Origin: Amorphophallus konjac | Lineage: Eukaryota; Streptophyta; Magnoliopsida; Alismatales; Araceae | DNA: 64,000 nucleotides | Reading direction: 5' to 3' | NCBI GenBank assembly: GCA_022559845.1 | Contig: CM040123.1 | Coordinates: 315,933,933-315,997,932 of the forward strand | Shown here: positions 1-10,151 of the stretch, one piece after another | How positions within the stretch are numbered: the first letter of the stretch is position 1 | How the letters are laid out: every line of letters begins with the position of its first letter | Notes under the pieces: generated by a model | Database searches by the model: none | Seen by the model: the letters and a program-made list of their open reading frames with translations, nothing else | Told to the model about the DNA's origin: nothing | Made by a program: the position numbers and the translations under genes

Positions 1-32
1 TCCGGGTAATCTTCCACGCTCGGGGCGTGACA
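1..32 (+). repeat. 3' terminus of a chromovirus-family LTR
   Basis: The first 32 bases match the last 31 bases of the complete LTR that ends at 60631 (60601-60631) with one indel and two substitutions, including the terminal GTGACA. No primer-binding site follows, so this is a 3' LTR or solo LTR whose body lies left of the window. The same chromovirus family therefore appears at both ends of the window. Confidence 0.75.
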
Positions 33-879
33 GACAGGGTTCTTATGATTTCTCCTTTGGAACTTTAGTGGATTTGATTGATATGTGCTCTCAACAATGG
101 GTTCCTAGTAGGAGATGGATATGGGGCTTGGTTTGACTCTAAGTGTAATCACTCCTTCACTTATGCAACCCTAGACGTGGGGTAGGAAAGGTACAACCGG
201 CCCGGCGTCTGTGTGGGAATCACGGCTCGCGGGGACTTATGGAGGTCCCTGCTATGATTTCCTGGTCGGCTCCAAGGAATATGGAGACGAGAGGTCCTCA
301 CAACAAGGTAGGAAAATGCAATCTAAGATATGACAAGATGAATGACCCTATGTGCACCGGAGTGCATGTAAAGTCTAGCCTAAAATCTAGCAATCAATGA
401 TACACACAATGATATGAATATATGGACAAAGCAAGGAGAAAGTCAGGTATCACCCAAGCAATAAATCACAGCAGAAACTGTGGAAATAAATGCACCTCGG
501 ATGCATACCTGCCAGGAGTATGACGGTCGAAGAACCCTGTGTCAGAGTAAAATAACGGTCGAATGCCAGACCGCCAGAAATGATATAACGCAGGGAGATG
601 GGTCCGTCAAATGAGCCAGAGCCAAAATCGGACAGAAATAACAGGAAAAACCCGTGGAAGCTCACACAGCAGAACCAAAGTGGCGGTCTAATGCCCCTGC
701 GTCAGAGAACTGTAACGCAGGGCCACAGGGCCGTCGGAGCACCCAGAAAACCAGAATCAGCAGGAGGTAAAGGGGGAAACCAAGGGCAACTCAACAAGCA
801 TATGATGGCAGGTCTAAACAGGAATCAAAAGCACGATTGGCACAAGTTGTCCCACCGTGATCGCCAAAAAATTATCTAT
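33..879 (-). other. Leader region of a Tat/Athila-like element, no coding frame
   Basis: No convincing coding region is present. On the minus strand this lies downstream of the LTR at about 880-2623 and begins with a primer-site-like sequence (849-866), so it is read as 5' leader; gag is not in view. It carries at least five members of the 22-nt quasi-palindrome family also found inside the LTR (starts 522, 554, 587, 682, 714). The junction with the chromovirus LTR end at 32/33 is abrupt. Confidence 0.45.
849..866 (-). other. Primer-binding-site-like sequence
   Basis: The minus strand reads TGGCGATCACGGTGGGAC, preceded by a T run, shortly after the probable LTR end. Tat and Athila elements typically have a TGGCG-type primer site at this place. 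The tRNA was not identified. Confidence 0.45.
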
Positions 880-2623
880 TGATTTACCTTTGCCTATCTA
901 TCTTTTCTTTGGGGGTTTTGAATGACGAAACGACAAGCAAGTAATCAAAGATCCGCTCTTAACCTATGAACATGTGATCATGAACCTAGGCAATCAAAGC
1001 TAGCTCTAGCATGGGCATGCTATCTCGCTCAAACTACGCTAAAGAAAAAAAAGAAAACACACGCCGGGGCGTGGAGCAAAAGAGTAAATAAAACACACCG
1101 CAAGGGGTGGAGCAAGCAAGAAAATAAAAGAGATATGTGATGAATGAGAAAGCTAATGCCCAAGACTAAGGAAAGATGTGATCGCCACCAAAGTAAAAAC
1201 AAGTCAAAGACCTGTAAATACCTTGGAAATAGGTGGATGAAGCACCCACCCACGGGAGAGAAAACCAAAGAGAACCTGCAGGTCAGCTAGAAATAACGGC
1301 CAGGACCCTGTGCGTTACTTGGAAAGTAACGGCCACCCGATAGACCGCCAGGAGAAGATGACGCGCCTGCACCAGACCGTCAGATAACCTGCAGTAGCAA
1401 AGTGTAGATTCTTTTAACTCCAACTCTTCCAGCCGGCTAGAATACTTGGGCCTCGTACTGGTGAACCTGTAAACCTGCCAAAGATGTAGAAGACACGAAC
1501 AAAACAACCCAAATTAGCCCTTTCGATAATATAGCATCAATTCTCAAAGAACTTAAGGACATCAAAAGGAAAGGGGATTACCGGGAAGTTTTTGGTTTTT
1601 TAACCCCTCTGGGCGTTTTTAAAAGATTAGGAGGATGTTTAGATGCTTAGAGAACAGTGAGAAAACGTGGAGAAAGAGGAGGGACAATGCTTTGATTGAG
1701 GAAAAACCAGGGAAGAACTTAAGCATGCAATGAACTTGAAAGACTAAAACCAAAGTACTCCCTTGATTATGAGATGGATGAACGTGGGAAGTAGTTCCTC
1801 TTGGATGAAGATGACTCCTGAGTTCGGCAGCACTTCGTCGTGAATTTCAAAATCCTCCTCCCTCGGGCCATGAAGTCAAGGGTTCTATTTATAGACCCTC
1901 AAACTCTCAGGTCGAGCAGAGGATAATCCAGCAAGATAAAGGGATAATTCTTAGCAAATCCTCAAAGATAATATCACCAAGAGTCCATAGAATCAAACAG
2001 AAGGTTCTGAGGATCAGATTTGAAAGAGATATCGTCAATCTAAACCCTTATCTCGACCACGGAGTAGCAGAGAAAAGGCCTGAACTGCCAGGACTCTCTG
2101 AAGGAAGTAACGGTTGCACGACAGACCTCCACTTGGGAATAACGCACCAAGGAACATCCATCACTATCAACCTTATCCCTAAAAGATAAGATCAACGGGA
2201 AGAAGACCCAACAAGTTGGACTCTTCAAGGAAGCAACGGCCAAGACATAGGGCGTCAGAATGAAACAACGGCTGCATGACAGACCGTCATTATCAACGTG
2301 TAAGCCAAAAGGATAAGTTTTAAAATGAGGCCTTAAGCCTTAGGACTCTTCAAAGAGTAACGGTCCAGGATCCATCCGTCAGAATGAAACAACGTGCCTA
2401 GGACCGACCGTTATTATCATTGAGGTTCAAAAATGAAATGAAGGGTCTTGCTAAGATTCATCTAATGAAACGCCACCAGGAGCCATATCCGATCAAAGAG
2501 TTCAGACCCAAGAAATAGGCTTCAACCAATCAAGAGACTCAATGAAGAGTGAACAACTCAGAGCATCATATAGAATGAATAAGGAGATGACCCGACTTAT
2601 TGGGTAAAAAACGGGTGTCAACA
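880..2623 (-). mobile_element. Tat/Athila-like LTR, minus orientation
   Basis: On the minus strand the LTR opens TGTTGACACCCG at 2623, a common start for Tat/Athila/Ogre LTRs. It contains a TATA box near 1890 and ends near 880 (CA), a few bases before the primer-site-like sequence. The right boundary is sharp because it cuts into the gag reading frame of the neighbouring Sirevirus relative at 2624. The left boundary is approximate because no second copy is in view. It holds nine members of a 22-nt quasi-palindrome family on both sides of the TATA box. It has no open frame of note. Confidence 0.6.
1885..1894 (-). promoter_or_regulatory. TATA box of the minus-strand LTR
   Basis: The minus strand reads CTATAAATAG within GGGTCTATAAATAGAACCC, a textbook plant TATA box. 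It lies about 730 bp from the LTR start, which fits a U3 promoter driving transcription leftward. Confidence 0.6.
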
Positions 2624-3676
2624 GCTACTACTTCAATGCAATCCCCAAAACAAAATGAAAATCTGAAATCATCTTCATCTGTATTTCAGTTCAAAGAAGG
2701 GGGCAATAAATTGAAAAAGAATGGTCAATTGAATAAAGTTAAAATTGTCCCTGCATGTGATGTGAATTCTGCTAGCAGTGTGGAGTCTGATAGACTGACA
2801 CATGTCACTCACAATTCATCCACTCACTCACATGCATCAGAGAAGAAATTATCATGCTATTATTGTGGCAAGAAAGGGCATATCATGGATGATTGCAGAA
2901 TACTGAAAGAAGATGAGCATGCTAGTAAAACAGTGCATTCAAGGAAATCTTTTGATAGAAACCATGCCACTAAGAAATCTAATGCATCCTGTTATTATTG
3001 TGGTAGGCGTGGTCATTTAATGAATGCATGTTTCAAACTGAAAGAAGATAACAATGTGAATTCTAGATCTTTTACACATGCTCATGACCCACATAGACAC
3101 AGATCTACTTCAGGCCAGCATACTATCTGTTTCACTTGCAACAAGCCTGGGCATAAGGTAAATGAATGCTGGTCAGGAAATCATAGGGGCAAAAATGAAT
3201 CAAACAGCATGCATCTTTGATGCTTTGAATGTAGTAAGTATGGGCATGCAGTCAAGGACTGCTGGTTTGCTCAGGGAAATTATTTTAATTCCAAATTTGT
3301 AAGATTCCCTCCAAACAAAAATTTCTTGGGCAGAAATAAAGCTGGTATTAAAGAAAAGACTCTTGTTTGTTATGAATGTGGAAAACCTAGCCACCGAGCT
3401 TCTGAATGCTGGTGGGCAGGTAATAGCAAATCAAAAATTCATGCTTACAACAGAAAAATTAATGCTCAGTTTCATAGGTCCCATGTTGCTGTAGATATGT
3501 ATCATAGGACCAGAAAATCTGTTGGTTCATGTCATTATTGTGGAAATTTTGGACATTCTATGTCTGATTGCTCTCTAATAGAATTTGATGACAACATTAC
3601 TAAGAAATTATTTAGAACACCTGATAGGGGTAATTCAGGACCCAAGACCTCTTGGGTTCCTGTAGGATCAACTTGA
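2624..3676 (+). pseudogene. gag: Truncated Sirevirus-like gag with six zinc knuckles
   Basis: One reading frame with a single in-frame TGA (3218-3220). It lacks its N-terminus, cut at 2624 by the LTR to its left. It carries six CX2CX4HX4C zinc knuckles, beginning CYYCGKKGH, CYYCGRRGH, CFTCNKPGH, CFECSKYGH, CYECGKPSH and CHYCGNFGH. These would bind element RNA during packaging. It ends in SWVPVGST then TGA, resembling the WVP end of copia gag proteins just before protease. No protease, integrase or RT follows, so the element was gag-only. It is homologous to the minus-strand gag at 18445-20826, which keeps five knuckles and the missing N-terminal part. The stop falls just before the fourth knuckle and fits a C-to-T change at a CGA codon. 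Confidence 0.8.
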
Positions 3677-5687
3677 CTTTATCTTGAAGGTGTGCCTTGG
3701 AAGCTGATGAATAAAGGGGTTTATGATCCAAGGCACTCAACAGAAAACCCCATGATTCTATATTTCAGGTCAGTTCTGAACTTTACTTTAAATTCATCAT
3801 CTGAATTTGTGAGTATGAAAAATGTGAATTCCATGTTGATGTGCTCGTTTGATGTCTGATGATCTCTTATTGCTTAGCTGATCAGTCTGCATTCGAGACT
3901 CAGCTACTGAGTTTTATTCTGAATATCTGATGTTCTTCTCTTGCTATATGTTGAACTGAATTTGAATGGTTCTTTAGTGTATACAGTTGATGCACTACAT
4001 AGACTTTGTGTAAATGCATGTGTTTTGTGTCAGTGCAATGCATGCTTGTTGTTGAATGCATACTTGGACTGAGTGTGAATGGTTCAGTTAGTGTACACAG
4101 TTAATGCATGTGTCTTATGTCTGCATACATCATTTGCATGACTGTCATTGATGCTGTTCAATGCATGTAGGACTGCTTTATGTTGCATTGTCCTTGTTAA
4201 CCCTGGTATATCAAATGGTAAGTTACTAAAAGGCAGGGAAATCTGCCCGGAGGTTCCTACCATGTGTGAGATGGTCTTTAAGATCAGGTCCTCCGCCTAG
4301 TACCATGGGTCCTGTCTTCATGTAGATCAGTGTACTGCCATCATATTTTTGAAAAATCTGAAAAAGGATAAAAATGTTCATTACTTGGATGCATAAGCCT
4401 GAATTGATTGCATACTTGTCTCATGTATCCTTGGTGCATAGTCTGCATGTAGAACAGTGTGTTGCATAGCATAATCCTTGCATCATGGTGTCAGGGGGAG
4501 CTGTGAGTTTAGTTCGATTCTTGAATCCTATTTACTCTTCATTGTCCCCATTCAATTGATTCATATCTTTTGACATCAAATGCCATTGGACCATATTGCC
4601 AATTGCTATCATTTCCCTAACCTTCACTGAACAACAGTTATGTTTCTGGTTTAGTACATTGAGTTGCGATTATTTCAATTGTTCTTTTATAAGAATCACT
4701 CTTACAAATTCAAAAGAACTAAATGTTTAACCTTTATAAATTGGAGAGTTAAGTGTCTGCACTTCAGAATTTGAGATAAAAGAAAATTTTTATAGCTCTT
4801 AATCTTTGTCTCATGGATAAAATAGAAAAAGTTTTTTGTAATGCCTAAATGTGTTGAACTGGAAATGTCTAGAACAGGTGAATAAGAGTATGTAATGATT
4901 TTTTAAACAATCACTCTAAAAGAAATAAGGGCAGCAGTAAATAAGATCACAAATGTAAAGAACTGAACATTGTGACAGAGCAATGGTTGATTGCACTGAG
5001 AAACTGTGAACTCCTCCAAAGAAGAAGGAAAATTCACATGTCATGAAGTGCTTCAAGCTAACTCTGTTCATAGGGTCGAATCTATAGGGGGAGTCCTTAC
5101 CAAGTAACTGAGGGTACTGGCCTCTAATCAAGGTATACCCTTAATGTCAAAAGTGAAGACTATTCCTTGTAGGTCTTGATCTGAAATAGGTCTTGTAGTT
5201 TATGCCTAGTAACTAGGGATACCTGCATCTGATCAAGGTGTACACCTAATGTCAACAGCATAAATGCCACAGGTCTATTCACTTAGTTCAGTTTTTGAAA
5301 ATTCAAAAGTGAAATACAAACTGCTGTAACCCTTTGAAAATCAAAAGTCAATGAGTGAAAATTATTTTTCTCAATACATATTCAAGTTGCCTTTCTTGAA
5401 CTTCCATGCTTAAACACAAAAGGGTATTATTTCAGACTTATCTATTAATACCATGTGCCCTAGATTCATTGCTATAAACGGAGTCTATAAACTCTTTTTC
5501 AAAGGTCAGGTGTTTTACTCTAGATTTATCACTATTAAACCTGAATTTTTGAAAATTGTATGTTGCTGATTCTTATACTTTAACTACTATTTATAATCAG
5601 GCTTATTTTCTGAACCAATGATTCAGCTGTTGTCTAGTGACCCTCCTACCTTCTCTACCTTTGAATTATCTGTTCATATTCCATCTC
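3677..5687 (+). other. Long non-coding 3' region of the plus-strand Sirevirus relative
   Basis: About 2 kb without a plausible coding frame, between gag and the polypurine tracts. Blocks match the corresponding region of the minus-strand copy. For example, the segment near 5100-5140 with CTAATCAAGGTATA corresponds to the reverse complement near 17130-17160. Autonomous elements have pol here; this lineage has lost it. Confidence 0.55.
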
Positions 5688-5883
5688 AAAGGGGGAGCAA
5701 TTATTTAAGGGGAGAAATAATTCAGGGGGAGTCATACCTTCAGGGGGAGTTTATTGCATGCATACTGCCACTTTGCACTCTTGTTTATACTATTTTTTTT
5801 CTTTTTGATTATGTCAAAGGGGGAGAAAATTTTGTGTGTGACTCACTGTCACAGTGTGTTGCCATCATCAAAAAGGGGGAGAA
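5688..5883 (+). promoter_or_regulatory. Multiple polypurine tracts before the 3' LTR
   Basis: At least five AGGGGGAG or AAGGGGAG runs occur (about 5690, 5710, 5728, 5743, 5817), ending with AAAAAGGGGGAGAA immediately before the LTR start at 5884. The last serves as plus-strand DNA primer site. Repeated polypurine tracts upstream of the 3' LTR are a known Sirevirus trait. Confidence 0.7.
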
Positions 5884-6164
5884 TGTTGTGCCCCTTAGGC
5901 ACAAGCATGTGCTATGTTGATTTGATGATAGCAATGCTGTTTTGTTTTGATGATTGCAACACAATGAGTGCTTTGGATATTGTTCAGACAGTGTCATGAA
6001 ATGTCCTTTATATAATGATGGCATGTTGATTTGAATGCATATCACTCATTATGTTCTGTGGAGAATGCATGAGATGTTTATAACTGATATATTTCGTGAA
6101 GATTGCTTACCTGAAGTGTGTACATTGCATTGCATTGGAAGTATGTACAACGGACTGCGTTAGG

Positions 6165-7740
6165 CAAAGTCTGTACATCACTGTAGCTGCATCATCTCAT
6201 GCAGCGTCTCATTCAAGTATGTAAAGCCAGTGCATTACATTAAGTCTATACATTTGCACTGTAGATGCACGCACTCAAAGTCCATAAGTCTATACACTGC
6301 ACTGTTCATGCACAGTGTCTGTGTCTCATGCATCGTCTACGCAATGTCCATACATTGCATTGGATAAGTGTGTACATTGGTCCGTCTTGATTAGCGTCTC
6401 ATATGCACATGTGAGTCAGAGTCTGCACAGTATAAAGTCTATATACTGGTGTGTCTCATTTAGCGTCTCATATGCATAATTGAGTCAAAGTCTGTACACC
6501 ACTGTTTAGTGCATCGTCTCATTCATCGTCTCACTTGACGTTCAAGTCTGTACAGCCGTTTGCATTAGATCTCAAGTCCGTACATTGGTCTGCAACGGCT
6601 AAGTCTGTACACTAGACTCGTATTCACAACGTTCATTCAGCAAAGTCTGTACATTGAAGTCACGCTTCACAAAGTCTGTACAGACTTTCTCATTTGCACA
6701 ATGCATTTCATTCATAAAGTCTGTACACTGTCCATGTTTCATGTAGCGTCAACTTAGTGTGTCTTGTAGCGTCAACTCAGCAAGTGTGTACATTGCTTGG
6801 TTAAGTCTATACGCTGCTTCATATGCAGTGAAGTCTGCACATTGCTGAATGCTCTTCAAAGTCTGCACACTGGTAAAGTCTATACATATTGTGTTTGCCC
6901 AAGTATGTACATCGCACTGCACTGCATATAGGAACTCTATACATTGGGCAGAGTCTATACAACATGCATCGTCTCATGCAGCGTCTTATTTGAAGTCTGC
7001 TCATTGGTGTTTTTCCCTACGTTCTGGCCAAGTCTATACAGCCATATCTTTTACCCACGTTCTGGCCAAGTCTACACATCCGTTTGCCTGACTTCTATCT
7101 CAAGTCTACACATTCATTGTTAAGGCAAAGTCTATACAATGGCTTTGGGTCTCCAAGTCTATACAGCATTTTGCTTCGCCAAAGTCTGTACATTGGTCTG
7201 CATTGCCCTTGGACATCAAAGTCTGTATAGCCTTATCTTTTGGCAAAGTCTGCACATCGCATGCATCAGTTGAATTAAGTTTGTACAGTGGACCGTCTCA
7301 ATTAGCGTCTTACGCATTGAGCAAAGTCTATACAGACTTCAGCGTCTCATGTAGCGTCTTATTCAAAGTCCATACATTGCTGAACGCTCATCAAGTCTAT
7401 ACATTGGCTTTAAGATGAAATCTACACATCAGAGTGCGTTGCATTTGTTCATGGCTGCAAGTCTATACATTGTGTGTCTTGTTCAGCTAAGTATATACAT
7501 TGGACGAGTCTGCATCGTGCATATGTTCTGAAGTCTATACACTGTGTCGTTCACATCTGCAAGTCTAGACATTCGCAAAGTCTATACATCAGACGAGTCT
7601 GCATAGGCCAAGTCCATACATTGTTAAGTGTATTACATGCATCTGTTCTGAAGTCTATATATTGTGAAGTATATACACTGCTTTAGCTTCGCCTTCACAA
7701 GTCTATACAACAAAGTCTATACAATGCATTACATTCTTCA
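6165..7740 (+). repeat. Dense AAGTCTRTACA motif array
   Basis: Dozens of copies of an 11-nt motif, AAGTCTGTACA or AAGTCTATACA, mostly followed by TTG, at irregular spacing of about 25-45 bp. AGCGTCTCAT-type motifs lie between them. At about 6669 a copy is completed to the perfect palindrome AAGTCTGTACAGACTT. The array fills most of the U3. A shorter version is in the related minus-strand LTRs (15160-15500 and 23140-23480). Confidence 0.85.
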
Positions 7741-7818
7741 GAGACTGTACAGGGTTTATGCTTAAACTGATAATCCGATACTCTGTCTGACAGGGACTGT
7801 TCGAGAAGCTTTATGAAG

Positions 7819-7986
7819 GCACGTGATCCAAGGAAGGACGAGGTGCCCAGATGAGGACACGTGGATGCAGCCCAGCCAGATGCTACCAGGTGGTCGAAAT
7901 GCCTCGGTTCTGGTGAAAATCCTTGGGTGGGAAATGTGGAAGCCACGCGCCCTTATCCACATGTTGCTGCTGCTGCTATATATATG
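7819..7986 (+). promoter_or_regulatory. LTR core promoter: two G-boxes and a TATA box
   Basis: CACGTG occurs at 7821-7826 and 7859-7864, and CTATATATATG at 7976-7986 follows GCTGCTGCTG. The homologous minus-strand LTRs keep CACGTG boxes and a TATA box in the same order. G-boxes bind bZIP and bHLH factors, so light, ABA or stress response is possible (inference). Confidence 0.6.
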
Positions 7987-8330
7987 AGTCTTCGTCTGCA
8001 GATGAAGGCCGATCGAAGCCTGTGAGTTGAACCAGAAGAGCAGAAGCAGAGAGCCCTTCGATCCAGCAGAAGAGAAGAAGAAAAGAGTGAAGTAAAGAAA
8101 GAGAGACAGAGAGCAGAGAAGAAAGAAGTAAAAGAGAAAGAGAGAGTGAGATCGTAAGAAGAAGAGTGAGAGAGAGGTTGTCTGAAGATCAGTCTTCACT
8201 AGACCGTGGATCAAATCCAGGCCAGTCAGCTCTTTGAGAGCCATATTGTGCTTTATGTTTACAGCTTTCCGATTGCTGTTCATCTTATCTTTCATTTTCC
8301 TTTATACATTTCTTCAAACTGTTTGTCAGC

Positions 8331-8545
8331 GGAGCAAGCTGTGAGGCTCAGTGTTTGCAGTGGAGGATTCCACTGGACAGGTTAAGCTGTAATCCCTAGC
8401 AGGTTCAAGCTGTGAGTTAGCGATGGCTAAGCTGTATTGCCCAGCGGAAGCAAGCTGTGATGCTCAGCGGATGGCAAGCTGTGAGGCCCAGCTGATGTAT
8501 GGCAAGCTGTGATGCCCAGCTGTTCAAGCTGTGAGTCAGCAGGAA
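8331..8545 (+). repeat. CAAGCTGTGAGGCTCAGC array
   Basis: About seven imperfect copies of CAAGCTGTGA followed by GCTCAGC or GCCCAGC, in the transcribed part of the LTR. The related minus-strand LTRs have a different repeat (CTCCTGG/CAGGAG-type blocks) in the same place. Confidence 0.65.
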
Positions 8546-8560
8546 GCCACACTCGGGTTG

Positions 8561-10151
8561 AGTGCGGGGTGGTGTTCGCGACCTTTTTCTTTCTTTCGCG
8601 GGTCGATCGACCAACTGACTGACTGGTAGTCAAATGATCAATTGACAACGCGGGCGTCCCAGTCACATGAGTGACGACTTTATGATGCGCTCATTCTGAC
8701 CCATGTCGGGCGAATGTGAGGTTCGGTGGGGACCAGCAGTCTGCCATACCGTAAAGGCTATGGCGTTAATTACATCCCCCACGAGGAGGGAACACCTTTG
8801 ATTAATTGCCGAGATAGCGGGCTGTCGAAGCCGAATTAAAAAGAGCTACATGATGATCATGACGAAAGCATGCAGGATGCATACATTTATCGTGTAGAAG
8901 ATGCATAATTCATGGGATTATGGATCCTTGGTACGTGGCGGAGGACATAGGTCCGAAAGGCCATCGTCGCGCATAGTGAAGACTTCCGACCAGACGTAAT
9001 CCGGCCTTCCGTCGACGCCATTTAATGTACCTGAGGATCTATGCATGCATGCACATATGACGTTCATGACTATATTAAGCATGATGATGGAATTCATGGA
9101 AGTAAATGGTTATCGACCATAATTATTACTCCCCATCGAGAAGAGGGAAGGCAACACAAGTATGATAGCGCGAGCAAAATGCTAACGGACATGGCAATGA
9201 AGATATGATAACAATATAGCTCGGGCTCATTTGGCCCCTCCATTATTCAATTTTATTACCAAATGTGGTTTATTGACATCAACCCTGAGGGACGAGAACC
9301 ACTCCGAGGAAAATGAACAATTAAGGCTGCAAAAGGTCCCAAAACCGGCGCGGTCGTGCGATAGGTAGCTTATACGGCGCGATAAAGTGTAGGTATAAAC
9401 GGTTAATACGGCGCGGCCATATGGCCGGTTAAGACGGCGAGCAAAAGATTGGGGCGCGCCGGTTTAGGGCGCGCCGGAAAGGCGCAAAGGAAAAAAAATG
9501 AATATGAGTCTAACGTTAATCCGGTGCGGGGGGGGGGGGGGGTACCGCACCGGATTAGGGCGCGCCGGCTAAGGCCGCGCCGTTCAACCCACCCTTTTCT
9601 ATGAATTTTGCAACTATTGAGTTTGTTAAGTTTTTGGTGGGGATTCTGAAGTTATTTGGGGCCAATTGCTTATTGAATTGAAGTCCATAACCCCGAGGGA
9701 TGGTGTGACAAGTCAGTGCGAGGTTCATACTCGAGCACCGAGGTGATTGAGTCCAGAATGAGTATCTCGTTATGGTTTATTCATTATTAATCTGTCCAAA
9801 ATTGGACAGCATCTCCCCTGAACCTGAAGAGTTGCAGGGGAGAAGCGGGGTCATGTTCACTCATGGAACAAGCCCCTAAACCGCCGGTATGCACGAAGGC
9901 AGCCAACAAACCCCATTGGATAGGATACCCCGAGGACTAGCCTGCTAGGGGCACCAAGGTTTCATAAGGGAAAAGACAGAGAGATGAAGCCATTGATGAT
10001 GGGAGCATCACCTCGAGGACTAGCCTGCGAGGGGTGGACAACCCACAATTTGTGACTCATCCCGTAGAGGAACTGTCCATTGGGAGAATGGGACTCTGAG
10101 GGCTAGCCTACAAGGAGTACACATCCCCTCGGTCTCGATCGGGTCTTAATT
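8561..10151. other. Unassigned repetitive DNA with GGCGCG motifs
   Basis: I see no coding gene. The segment holds repeated phrases such as CGAGGACTAGCCTGC (about 9932, 10015), and a 9340-9590 block of CCGGCGCG/GGCGCGCC motifs like those in the Tat LTR (11320-11440) and in the antisense promoter (12280-12560). This suggests a fragment of a related Tat element, but no LTR boundary or primer site could be placed. Confidence 0.4.
9517..9557. repeat. Perfect 13-bp inverted repeat around a 15-G run
   Basis: Arms TAATCCGGTGCGG (9517-9529) and CCGCACCGGATTA (9545-9557) are perfect reverse complements. Fifteen consecutive G residues run from 9528 to 9542 and form most of the loop. Confidence 0.8.

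Larger units (their letters stand above)
522..2412. repeat. Dispersed 22-nt quasi-palindromes, spaced 32-33 bp
   Basis: Fourteen related 22-nt units start at 522, 554, 587, 682, 714, 1295, 1328, 1360, 2109, 2141, 2235, 2267, 2359 and 2391. The consensus is roughly AACGGYC-N8-GACCGTC, with imperfect inverted arms. Within each cluster the start-to-start distance is 32 or 33 bp. Clusters flank the TATA box and extend past the LTR into the leader. Confidence 0.75.
5884..8560 (+). mobile_element. 3' LTR of the plus-strand Sirevirus relative, 3' end lost
   Basis: It starts TGTTGTGCCCC directly after the polypurine tract, matching the start of the minus-strand family LTR at 15850. It shares with that family a promoter core (CACGTG boxes, then a TATA box after GCTGCTGCT) and the segment just downstream (about 8180-8310). 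The rest differs: the upstream half is filled with an AAGTCTRTACA array and the downstream part with a CAAGCTGTGA array. The expected LTR end is not found; similarity fades near 8320-8560, so the right border is approximate. Confidence 0.65.

Noticed and set aside
522..735. CRISPR-like pattern of 22-nt units with about 10-nt gaps
   Set aside because: Units are diverged quasi-palindromes, gaps are only 10-11 nt, and the context is a plant LTR.
7762..8295. Minus-strand open frame of 177 codons with hydrophobic runs
   Set aside because: It is antisense to a Sirevirus LTR leader rich in GAGA; hydrophobic Ser/Leu/Phe runs come from that composition.
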